Below, piece after piece: positions 1-5,922 of a stretch of 7,941 bases of DNA. Below the pieces are notes generated by a model, which had not been told where the DNA came from, made no database searches, and worked only from the letters and a program-made list of their open reading frames with translations. Source of the DNA: JABFXC01 sp035551575 (lineage in GTDB: Bacteria > Gemmatimonadota > Gemmatimonadetes > Gemmatimonadales > Gemmatimonadaceae). How positions within the stretch are numbered: position 1 is the first letter of the stretch; the number at the start of each line of letters is the position of its first letter. The position numbers were made by a program, and so were the translations under genes. The stretch lies in NCBI GenBank assembly GCA_035551575.1, contig DASZNJ010000424.1:1-7941 (forward strand). Direction: 5' to 3'.

Positions 1-20
1 AGAAGGCGCTGGCGGAGTAG
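1..20 (+). CDS. possible 3' end of an unidentified gene
   Basis: Read from position 3, the edge gives codons for K-A-L-A-E followed by TAG at 18-20. The composition (GCG, CTG, GCG, GAG) resembles the codon use of the GC-rich genes further right, and a hairpin follows shortly afterwards. Five codons are far too few to name a family, and a chance match is quite possible. The gene, if real, would converge on the minus-strand tRNA unit. Confidence 0.22.
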
Positions 21-35
21 GGAGGCACATCAAGC

Positions 36-53
36 GGCCGCCGCACAGCGGCC
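36..53. terminator. GC-rich hairpin between convergent units, possible terminator
   Basis: GGCCGC at 36-41 pairs perfectly with GCGGCC at 48-53 across a six-base loop. It sits downstream of tRNA-Gly on the minus strand and just after the possible gene end at 1-20 on the plus strand, which is where a shared terminator would be expected. It lacks a clear T-tract on either side, so intrinsic termination is uncertain. A second palindrome, CGGCCATGGCCG at 49-60, overlaps it and could compete for pairing. Confidence 0.3.
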
Positions 54-67
54 ATGGCCGTTCAAAA

Positions 68-143
<76 letters not shown>

Positions 144-238
144 ATTGGCCCAGAGCCCGTTGCTCCAGTAATCGACCGTCCCGGCCGATACTCGAACTGC
201 GGGAGGACCGACCGACGACCAGCCGCATCGTCGGGAGG

Positions 239-311
<73 letters not shown>

Positions 312-350
312 TCGGCCGAGCGGAGACAACTGTTCCGCCAGGAAACACGA

Positions 351-379
351 AGTGTAGTCAGGGGTAGGTACGATGTCAA
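351..379 (-). promoter_or_regulatory. sigma-70-type promoter of the tRNA-Ala/tRNA-Gly unit
   Basis: On the minus strand a perfect -35 hexamer TTGACA (complement of 374-379) is followed after 17 bases by the -10 hexamer TACACT (complement of 351-356). Transcription would start near 344, about 33 bases upstream of mature tRNA-Ala. The close match to the housekeeping consensus is typical of strong stable-RNA promoters. A promoter for the divergent sigma-factor gene must lie to its right; I see only a weak candidate there (CTGGCG, 17 bases, TATTTT at 391-419). Confidence 0.68.
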
Positions 380-510
380 GAAATTCAGGGCTGGCGTAAT
401 CCGGTCAGGCCGGTATTTTGCAGCGCTTTCCAACCCGATCGGGGCGCAGGCGATCCAGGGCACCGGACCTCCAGCAGAACGGCTCGGGCTTGCAGCACCG
501 AAGACATATG

Positions 511-548
511 GCGGCGTGAATGCGCCGCTCACGATAGATCTTTCACGC
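511..548 (+). repeat. overlapping inverted repeats in the sigma-factor leader
   Basis: Three pairings share the same left arm and exclude each other. GCGGCG (511-516) pairs with CGCCGC (523-528), CGTGA (515-519) with TCACG (529-533), and GCGTGAA (514-520) with TTCACGC (542-548). They lie just upstream of the ribosome-binding site GAGGG (559-563) of the sigma gene. They could form alternative leader RNA structures or a protein-binding dyad, or be chance in GC-rich DNA. None covers the ribosome-binding site directly. Confidence 0.35.
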
Positions 549-570
549 GCAGTACGTTGAGGGCCAGACA

Positions 571-1455
571 ATGACCGAAGTGAAGCGCCGCCGCCGGTCC
601 GCACCGGCGGGCATCGCGCCCAACGAGCCCGAGCGCGACATCCTCGATCAGTATCTCTACGAAGTCAGCACGTACCCCCTGCTCAAGGGCATGGAGGAGA
701 TCGAGCTGGCGAAGAAAATTCGTGCAGGCGATCCGGATGCGCTCCAGGAGCTGGTGAAGCGCAACCTGCGTTTCGTCATCTCGGTGGCGAAGAAGTACCA
801 GAACCGCGGCTTGCCGCTCATCGACCTCATCGGTGAAGGCAACGTCGGGTTGCTCACCGCTGCCCGGAAGTTCGATCCGGATCAGGGTGTGAAGTTCATC
901 TCGTACGCGGTCTGGTGGATCCGCCAGGCGATCCTCTCGGCGCTCGCGCGCCAGGGTCGCACGGTCCGGGTGCCGCTGAATCGCACCGCGGACCTTTCGC
1001 GCATTATCAAGGCGAGTGAGATCCTCCGGCAGAAGCTCAATCGCGAGCCGACGCCGGAAGAGCTCTCGCAGCTCACCGGGCTCTCGACCGAGGTCGTTCA
1101 GTCGCTCGCCGCGCTCAACACCAGCGACGTCCGGCTCGACGCCCCGATGGATCCCGACGGCGATCGCTCGCTGATCGAGCGGTTCGTCGCCGACGAGATG
1201 CCGGATACGGAAGAGGAGGCGATGAACCGCTTCCTCACCGACGAGATCGAGCAGGCGCTCGGCACGCTCCCGCCGCGCGACGCGAAGGTGCTGCGCCTGT
1301 ACTTCGGCCTCGAAGGCGGGCGTGAGCATACGCTCGAGGAGATCGGCTCGATGCTTGGCGTCACGCGCGAGCGCGTCCGCCAGCTTCGCGACCGGGCGCT
1401 GAAGCGACTGCGCGAAGGTGATGTCGGCCGCGCACTCGGCAGCTTCGCCGCCTGA
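571..1455 (+). CDS. rpoD: RNA polymerase sigma factor, RpoD/SigA type, short form
   Basis: This 294-residue sigma-70 family protein directs core RNA polymerase to promoters. Region 1.2 covers about residues 24-50. Region 2 covers about 61-130, with the core-binding stretch DLIGEGNVGLLTAARKFD and the -10 recognition and melting motif KFISYAVWWIRQAI. Region 3 covers about 133-210. Region 4 covers about 225-285, with the -35-reading helix-turn-helix LEEIGSMLGVTRERVRQL. Region 1.1 and the large non-conserved insert of proteobacterial RpoD are absent, so it is about half the length of the E. coli protein. The ATG at 571 is supported by GAGGG at 559-563, seven bases away. It is probably monocistronic, ending at the hairpin at 1472-1506. 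The architecture fits a compact primary sigma factor, but a non-essential group 2 paralogue cannot be excluded from one locus. Confidence 0.88.
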   Translation: MTEVKRRRRSAPAGIAPNEPERDILDQYLYEVSTYPLLKGMEEIELAKKIRAGDPDALQELVKRNLRFVISVAKKYQNRGLPLIDLIGEGNVGLLTAARKFDPDQGVKFISYAVWWIRQAILSALARQGRTVRVPLNRTADLSRIIKASEILRQKLNREPTPEELSQLTGLSTEVVQSLAALNTSDVRLDAPMDPDGDRSLIERFVADEMPDTEEEAMNRFLTDEIEQALGTLPPRDAKVLRLYFGLEGGREHTLEEIGSMLGVTRERVRQLRDRALKRLREGDVGRALGSFAA

Positions 1456-1471
1456 CCGGTCGCCGCGCAGG

Positions 1472-1506
1472 ACAAAGGGCCGCTTCCCACGGAAGCGGCC
1501 CTTTGT
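1472..1506 (+). terminator. strong hairpin terminator after the sigma-factor gene
   Basis: A perfect 16-bp stem has arms at 1472-1487 (ACAAAGGGCCGCTTCC) and 1491-1506, with a three-base loop CAC. It lies 16 bases after the sigma-factor stop codon. The right arm ends in CTTTGT, so the only T-rich stretch is inside the stem base rather than after it. Because the stem is symmetric it could also stop transcription from the other direction. It separates the sigma gene from the ABC ATPase gene. Confidence 0.85.
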
Positions 1507-1612
1507 GCGTTGTGACCTGGCGCTCACCCGGACGTCGTCGCGAGCGCTTCCAGCGCGCGGTCCGAGCGAGTCTCACTTGCCGCCCGACACGCCAAGATCA
1601 CAAATTGATTCG

Positions 1613-2374
1613 ATGATCCGGCTCGTCGATGTTCACAAGGCCTTCGGGCCGAAGCAGGTGTTGAACGGTTTCACCCTCGACGTGCTCGAGGGGGAGACGA
1701 TGGTCATCATCGGGTACTCCGGAACTGGAAAGTCAGTCGCGATCAAGCACATCGTCGGGCTGCTCGAGCCGGATTCCGGCGACGTGATCGTCGACGGGCT
1801 CGAAGTTCCGAAGCTGCCGCGCCGGGAGCTCTACAAGCTGCGCGCCCGGATCGGCTATGTCTTCCAGTTCGCGGCGCTCTTCGACTCCCTGACCATCGGC
1901 GAGAACGTCGCGATGGGGCTTCGCAAGCAGGGTGAGCTCGACGAGCGCGAGATCAGCGAGCGTGTCGACCAGGCGCTCGACCTCGTCGACCTTCCCGGGG
2001 TGCAGAGCAAGTTTCCGGCGGAGCTCTCCGGCGGGATGCGCAAGCGAGTGGGGATCGCCCGCTCCGTCGCGCTGCGACCGAAGTACATGCTGTATGACGA
2101 GCCGACCACGGGGTTGGATCCGGTGACCAGCGCCGTCATCGACGACCTGATGGTCCGCATGCGCGACAAGCTCGGCGTGACGAGCATCGTGATCACGCAC
2201 GACATGCGGAGCGCGTATACGGTCGGGACGCGGATCGCGATGCTCTATCAGGGCCGTGTCCGCCAGGTCGGGACAGTCGACGAGATCCAGCATACCAGCG
2301 ACCCGGTCGTCAGGCAGTTCATCGAGGGACGCGCACACATGGAGAGCTCGCCCGTCGCCGCGGGGGCGCGGTGA
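1613..2374 (+). CDS. mlaF: ABC transporter ATPase, MlaF/Ttg2A-like (lipid transport family)
   Basis: The 253-residue cytoplasmic ATPase belongs to the family that powers MlaE-type permeases moving phospholipids or other hydrophobic molecules between membranes. Visible motifs are Walker A GYSGTGKS (34-41), Q-loop Q85 in VFQFAALF, signature LSGGM (138-142), Walker B YMLYDEP with catalytic E163, D-loop GLDP (167-170) and switch H196 in ITHDM. The stretches QFAALFDSLTIGENV and DPVVRQFIEG near the C-terminus are typical of MlaF/Mkl proteins. The ATG at 1613 is chosen because homology begins there and earlier in-frame starts fall in the terminator or sigma gene; no strong Shine-Dalgarno is seen. 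The usual permease and MCE-protein genes are not adjacent. Instead its stop overlaps the start of a Nudix gene. The partner permease, and so the substrate, is unknown from this window. Confidence 0.88.
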   Translation: MIRLVDVHKAFGPKQVLNGFTLDVLEGETMVIIGYSGTGKSVAIKHIVGLLEPDSGDVIVDGLEVPKLPRRELYKLRARIGYVFQFAALFDSLTIGENVAMGLRKQGELDEREISERVDQALDLVDLPGVQSKFPAELSGGMRKRVGIARSVALRPKYMLYDEPTTGLDPVTSAVIDDLMVRMRDKLGVTSIVITHDMRSAYTVGTRIAMLYQGRVRQVGTVDEIQHTSDPVVRQFIEGRAHMESSPVAAGAR

Positions 2375-2823
2375 CCGCTCGCGCCCGCGCGACGCAGGAA
2401 ACCTCCGCCGGCGGCGTCGTCTTTCGCGTCGGTTCCGCGGGGGAACCGGTATTCCTCCTTATCCGCGACAGCTATCGCAACTGGGGCTTTCCGAAGGGCC
2501 ACCTCGAGGAAGGTGAGCTCCCTGATGCGGCCGCCCTCCGCGAGGTGCGCGAGGAAACGGGCCTCGATGGCCTCGAGCTGCGCGGCGAGATCGAGACGAT
2601 CGACTGGTATTTCCGCTTCCGCGGCCGGCTGATCCACAAGGTCTGCCACTTCTACCTGATGGAGACCGCGTCGACGGCCACCTGCCCGCAGCGTGCCGAG
2701 GGGATCACCGCGTGCCGCTGGATGCCGATCGCCGAGGCGTTGCAGACGATTTCGTACGCGAACGCGAAGGCGGTGCTGCAGCGAGCCGGCGACATGGTGG
2801 GCGAGGCGCTCCCGCGCCGGTAG
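2371..2823 (+). CDS. Nudix hydrolase, possibly Ap4A/dinucleotide polyphosphate type
   Basis: The 150-residue protein contains a complete Nudix box (G-x5-E-x7-REUxEExGU). G43 and E49 are followed by R57-E58-V59-R60-E61-E62-T63-G64-L65, the Mg-binding glutamates that catalyse hydrolysis of nucleoside diphosphates linked to another moiety. The lead-in WGFPKGHLEEGE resembles asymmetric diadenosine tetraphosphatases of the NUDT2 kind, so cleavage of dinucleoside polyphosphates is the best guess. mRNA decapping, nucleotide clean-up or inositol pyrophosphate cleavage remain possible. The start is GTG at 2371, overlapping the TGA of the ABC ATPase gene by four bases (GTGA), which suggests translational coupling. 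It ends three bases before the next gene. Confidence 0.9.
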   Translation: MTARARATQETSAGGVVFRVGSAGEPVFLLIRDSYRNWGFPKGHLEEGELPDAAALREVREETGLDGLELRGEIETIDWYFRFRGRLIHKVCHFYLMETASTATCPQRAEGITACRWMPIAEALQTISYANAKAVLQRAGDMVGEALPRR

Positions 2824-2826
2824 ACG

Positions 2827-3726
2827 ATGTCGCCGCGACCGAAGGGAAGCGTCGCCCCCGGCGGCGGTGCCGCCGGCGCTGCATTGGCGGAATCGGCCGC
2901 GGCGGTCCCGCAGCCGGCGAACGTACCCTGCGTGGTTGCCCTCGTCTTCCGTGAGCGGGCCCGCGCCGCGATCCGGGCGGCCTTTCCGCGACGCCGGGCG
3001 CGGCTGCTCCTGGTGCATGGTGCGAGCGAGCTGTCAGAGACGCTGCGCGCGACGCTCGCCGACGCGGTGATCATCGACATCGCGGGAGGGAGCGATGAGG
3101 CGGACCGCGCGTCAGGGCTGGCGCGCGAGTTTCCCAGCCTGCCTTTCGTGGGGATTGCCCCGCTGCGCGGGGCCGATGGTCCCGCCCTCGCCGCCGCCGT
3201 CGCCCACGACTTCGCCGACGTGCTCACCGAGGGTGTCGACGATGGCGTGCTCCGCGCCCTCCTCGCTCCGGTGATGTTCTCGACGCGGTTCGCCGGTGCG
3301 CTCTGGAATCCTCCGCCGGCGCTCGGTCTCGGCGCACCACTGCAGCAGTCGGCATGGCGAAGCGTGATCGCGCGCGGAGGACGCCCCGTCCGGACGAGCG
3401 AGCTCGCGGCATCGTTAGGCGTGACCCGGGAGCACCTGAGCCGGTCGTTCGCATCGGCGGGTGCACCCAACCTCAAGCGCGTGATCGACCTCGTCCGGCT
3501 GCTCGCGGCGGCTGAGTTGAGCAAGAACCCGGGCTACGACGTACGAGATGTGGCTCGCATACTCGGGTTCGCGTCCGCCTCGCATCTCTCGAGCACCGCG
3601 CAACGCGTCGTCGGCACCAGGCCCGCGTCGCTGGCCCGGCTCCGCGCGGTGGACCTGGTCGACCGCTTCGGCCAGGGGCGCGGCCGCAGCCGGGCCAGCG
3701 GCGATAAGCCGAAGGCCGGGCACTAG
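2827..3726 (+). CDS. putative transcriptional regulator: receiver-like domain plus AraC-type HTH
   Basis: I recognise no named orthologue for this 299-residue protein. After a low-complexity Ala/Gly/Pro lead (about 1-33), residues 36-148 alternate predicted strands and helices in the order of a response-regulator receiver: VVALVF, an Arg/Ala helix, ARLLLVH, VIIDI ending at D84, PFVGIA and DVLTE. The acidic pair after strand 1 and the lysine after strand 5 are not evident, so it looks like a pseudo-receiver. The C-terminal part carries two AraC-type helix-turn-helix motifs: SELAASLGVTREHLSRSF (191-208), and about 239-267 including VARILGFASASHLSS and GTRPA. It lies three bases after the Nudix stop and is the last gene of the unit. 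The ATG at 2827 lacks a clear ribosome-binding site, so a later start or coupling is possible. Its stop overlaps that of the convergent gene. Confidence 0.72.
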   Translation: MSPRPKGSVAPGGGAAGAALAESAAAVPQPANVPCVVALVFRERARAAIRAAFPRRRARLLLVHGASELSETLRATLADAVIIDIAGGSDEADRASGLAREFPSLPFVGIAPLRGADGPALAAAVAHDFADVLTEGVDDGVLRALLAPVMFSTRFAGALWNPPPALGLGAPLQQSAWRSVIARGGRPVRTSELAASLGVTREHLSRSFASAGAPNLKRVIDLVRLLAAAELSKNPGYDVRDVARILGFASASHLSSTAQRVVGTRPASLARLRAVDLVDRFGQGRGRSRASGDKPKAGH

Positions 3727-4118
3727 ACAGGGGTCATCCGCGCCGCCTCCGCGTCGGCTTCCACGAGCCGATCGAGGTAGGTGATGTAGCCGGAAATCAG
3801 GCGTGCGGTATGGCCGGCCCGAACGCCGAGATCGGCGCACGCCGGGAGTGGGAAGAGCTCCGCATGGCGGGCGATCGCGAGCCCGGTCTCGAGCGACGCG
3901 ATCGCGTCGCGCGCGAGGCGAAAGCCATCGCGTTGCGCGACAGCGCCTTCCTTGACGTGCCCGCGCGCGATCGCCAGCGCCACCTCCGCGCTGCATCTGA
4001 TCAGGAGATCGACCAGTGCCCGCGACTCGGGTCGCGTCTTCCTGGACAGCTTCGCGATCTCGCCGGCGGTCCCGACCGCTTCCTGCCACACCCTCAGTTC
4101 CCGGATGCTGGATGGCAT
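3723..4118 (-). CDS. four-helix bundle protein (23S rRNA intervening-sequence protein family)
   Basis: This 131-residue, mostly helical protein starts with RELRVWQEAVGTAGEIAKLS, the typical first helix of the small family first seen inside rRNA intervening sequences of some bacteria. Residues 33-53 correspond to the second helix with its usual Ala-rich, gly-ending segment (here AEVALAIARG rather than a PSNIAEG-like motif). Residues 68-90 (ARDAIASLETGLAIARHAEL) match the conserved third helix. Family members form oligomeric bundles; their function is poorly known. Here it is a free-standing gene with no rRNA nearby. The ATG at 4118 puts VW about ten residues in, as usual for the family; its ribosome-binding site is weak and the same frame is closed by TGA at 4152-4154. 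Its own stop shares CTAG with the convergent regulator gene. Confidence 0.8.
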   Translation of the reverse strand: MPSSIRELRVWQEAVGTAGEIAKLSRKTRPESRALVDLLIRCSAEVALAIARGHVKEGAVAQRDGFRLARDAIASLETGLAIARHAELFPLPACADLGVRAGHTARLISGYITYLDRLVEADAEAARMTPV

Positions 4119-4151
4119 GGCAGGAATCTCGCGGCAGCGCTCCAGCTTCCA

Positions 4152-4190
4152 TCACCGCCCGTTGGCGAATGGGGGCATTAACCCGCTCCT
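4152..4190 (-). other. mini-ORF with strong Shine-Dalgarno upstream of the four-helix gene
   Basis: On the minus strand AGGAG (4190-4186) is followed seven bases later by ATG (4178-4176) and an eight-codon ORF M-P-P-F-A-N-G-R ending in TGA (4154-4152). This is the best Shine-Dalgarno in the neighbourhood, and the reading frame is the same as that of the four-helix gene, whose ATG lies 33 bases beyond the TGA. It may be a leader peptide, a site for re-initiation, or the remains of a longer N-terminus closed by a stop. It is short enough to be chance. Confidence 0.3.
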
Positions 4191-4213
4191 GCCAGATCGC
4201 CGGGGGGCGCGGC

Positions 4214-4240
4214 TTGCACGTCGGGCTGGCTTGTGATAAT
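4214..4240 (+). promoter_or_regulatory. promoter of the atpA-atpG-atpD unit (extended -10)
   Basis: TTGCAC (4214-4219) is followed after 15 bases by GATAAT (4235-4240), which carries the extended -10 dinucleotide TG at 4232-4233. The short spacer is compensated by the extended -10. The start site would be near 4247, leaving a leader of roughly 25-60 bases depending on the atpA start. The AT-rich patch stands out sharply in this GC-rich region. The inverted repeat at 4229-4250 overlaps it. A cruder alternative -10, TATAGG at 4251, is less convincing. Confidence 0.55.
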
Positions 4241-4250
4241 TTTCACAAGC
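4229..4250. promoter_or_regulatory. perfect dyad, candidate Rex (or CRP-family) operator over the atp promoter
   Basis: GCTTGTGA (4229-4236) and TCACAAGC (4243-4250) are perfect inverted repeats around six bases, TAATTT. The inner 18 bases (4231-4248) have the form TTGTGA-N6-TCACAA. That is the known operator shape of Rex, the repressor that senses the NADH/NAD+ ratio. The core TGTGA-N6-TCACA is also the CRP-family consensus. The dyad covers the predicted -10 and is centred about seven bases upstream of the expected start. That position suits a repressor better than an activator, which favours Rex; neither regulator gene is in the window. As RNA it would also form a short hairpin if transcribed from further upstream. 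Confidence 0.55.
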
Positions 4251-4306
4251 TATAGGCCAGCCTCGGCCGAATGCAGTTCGTCGCACGTTCTTCCCCGACA
4301 CACGTT

Positions 4307-5884
4307 ATGGCTTCCGACACGTCACTCCGCCCCGGCGAGATCAAGGACATCCTGCTCCGCGAGATCGAAGCCGCTGATCTCCGCTCGCTGGACGCCGAAG
4401 AAGTCGGCACCGTCCTCGAGGTCAAGGATGGCATCGCCCGCATCTATGGCCTGAGCAAGGCGATGGCCGGCGAGATGCTCGAGGTCACCTCGAGCGAGAC
4501 CGGAGCCGCGATCACCGCGCTCTGCCTCAACCTCGAAGAAGACAACATCGGCGCCGTCATCCTCGGCGATTACCTCCAGCTCCGCGAGGGCGACGAGGTG
4601 CGTCGCACCAAGCGCGTGCTCGAGGTCCCGGTCGGTCAGGCGATGGTCGGCCGCGTCGTCGACGCGCTCGGCCGGCCCATCGACGGCAAGGGTGACATCC
4701 GGACGTCGACGACCCGCAAGGTCGAGAGCGAGGCCCCCGGCATCATCGTCCGACAGCCGGTGAAGGAGCCGCTGCAGACCGGCATCAAGAGCATCGACGC
4801 GATGATCCCGATCGGCCGCGGGCAGCGCGAGCTGATCATCGGCGACCGCGGCACCGGCAAGACGGCGATCGCGATCGACACGATCATCAACCAGAAGGGG
4901 CAGGGCGTCGTCTGCGTCTACGTCGCCATCGGCCAGAAGGCATCGACCGTCGCATCGGTCGTCGAGCGGCTGACGCAGGCGGGCGCGATGGAGTACACCA
5001 TCGTTGTAGTGGCTTCCGCGTCCGATCCCGCCCCGATGCAGTACATCGCGCCCTACTCGGGCTGCGCGATGGCCGAGTTCTTCATGTACAACGAAGGGAA
5101 GCCGACACTCTGCGTCTACGACGACCTGTCGAAGCAGGCCGCGGCGTACCGCCAGATCTCGCTCGTGCTTCGCCGCCCGCCGGGGCGCGAGGCATATCCG
5201 GGCGACGTCTTCTACCTGCACTCGCGCCTCCTCGAGCGGGCGGCGAAGCTGCGTGAAGACGCGGGCGTCGTCGACGGCAGGACGATCCTCAAGCCGGGCG
5301 GCTCGCTGACCGCGCTGCCGATCATCGAGACGCAGGCCGGCGACGTGTCGGCCTACATCCCGACGAACGTCATCTCGATCACCGACGGACAGATCTTCCT
5401 CGAAGCCGACCTGTTCTACGCCGGCGTTCGTCCGGCGGTGAACGTCGGCATCTCGGTGTCGCGCGTCGGCGGGTCGGCGCAGATCAAGGCGATGAAGGGC
5501 GTCGCCGGCCGCCTCCGCCTCGACCTCGCGCAGTACCGCGAGCTCGAAGCGTTCGCGTCGTTCGCGTCGGATCTCGACGCGGCGACGAAGAAGCAGCTCG
5601 AGCGCGGTGCCCGCACCGTCGAGATGCTGAAGCAGGGCCAGTACCAGCCGATGTCGGTCGAGCAGCAGGTCATGATCATCTTCGCCGTGACCAACGGCTT
5701 CCTCGACGAGGTGCCGGTGCCGCAGGTGCGTGACTGGGAGCGCGGCTTCCACGAGTTCATGCACGCGCAGTATCCGCAGGTCGGCGACGCGATCCGCAAG
5801 GAGAAGGCGATCTCGAAGGATACCGAGGCCAAGCTGCGCCAGGCGATCGAGGCCTACGCCAAGGTCGCCGCGGCGACGAAGTAG
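4307..5884 (+). CDS. atpA: ATP synthase F1 subunit alpha
   Basis: The alpha subunit alternates with beta in the F1 hexamer at the cytoplasmic face of the membrane and supplies the non-catalytic nucleotide sites. From ATG 4307 it is 525 residues, close to the usual 500-520. Motifs are the N-terminal barrel segment VKDGIARIYGL, P-loop GDRGTGKT (179-186), IGQKAST (208-214), YDDLSKQA (271-278), LLRRPPGREAYPGDVFYLHS-type segment (288-306) and signature PAVNVGISVS (376-385) followed by arginine finger R386. The P-loop has Gly where most alpha subunits have Gln (GDRQTGKT). An in-frame ATG at 4271 would add 12 residues (MQFVARSSPTHV) that do not look like family sequence; neither start has a good Shine-Dalgarno, so 4307 is preferred on homology. 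It is the first gene of the F1 unit behind the promoter at 4214-4240. Confidence 0.96.
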   Translation: MASDTSLRPGEIKDILLREIEAADLRSLDAEEVGTVLEVKDGIARIYGLSKAMAGEMLEVTSSETGAAITALCLNLEEDNIGAVILGDYLQLREGDEVRRTKRVLEVPVGQAMVGRVVDALGRPIDGKGDIRTSTTRKVESEAPGIIVRQPVKEPLQTGIKSIDAMIPIGRGQRELIIGDRGTGKTAIAIDTIINQKGQGVVCVYVAIGQKASTVASVVERLTQAGAMEYTIVVVASASDPAPMQYIAPYSGCAMAEFFMYNEGKPTLCVYDDLSKQAAAYRQISLVLRRPPGREAYPGDVFYLHSRLLERAAKLREDAGVVDGRTILKPGGSLTALPIIETQAGDVSAYIPTNVISITDGQIFLEADLFYAGVRPAVNVGISVSRVGGSAQIKAMKGVAGRLRLDLAQYRELEAFASFASDLDAATKKQLERGARTVEMLKQGQYQPMSVEQQVMIIFAVTNGFLDEVPVPQVRDWERGFHEFMHAQYPQVGDAIRKEKAISKDTEAKLRQAIEAYAKVAAATK

Positions 5885-5922
5885 TTCGGCGTCAGGCACA
5901 CACTCACCGGGACGCACTCCGC

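Noticed and set aside
181..215. Possible third tRNA between the two, suggested by a T-loop-like GTTCGAG on the minus strand
   Set aside because: The flanking bases cannot form a T-stem (CGCAG against ATCGG) and no acceptor or anticodon arm can be found.
1511..1527. Second Rex/CRP-like site, TGTGA followed by TCAC
   Set aside because: The half-sites are separated by eight bases instead of six and the right half is incomplete, so it does not fit either operator.
1418..1612. Longer N-terminus for the ABC ATPase (65 extra residues)
   Set aside because: This stretch overlaps the sigma-factor 3' end and the terminator hairpin, and family homology begins at the ATG at 1613.
3723..4118. Link of the four-helix protein to an rRNA intervening sequence
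   Set aside because: No rRNA sequence is present around the gene; free-standing copies of this family are common.
3415..4155. 246-residue minus-strand frame overlapping the four-helix gene and the regulator 3' end
   Set aside because: Highly Arg-rich with no family resemblance; the other frame (3723-4118) gives a clear four-helix bundle protein.
4322..5917. 531-residue minus-strand open frame opposite atpA, and a similar 396-residue frame opposite atpD
   Set aside because: Arg/Asp/Leu-rich shadow frames produced by GC-rich codon structure of the real genes; no recognisable domain.
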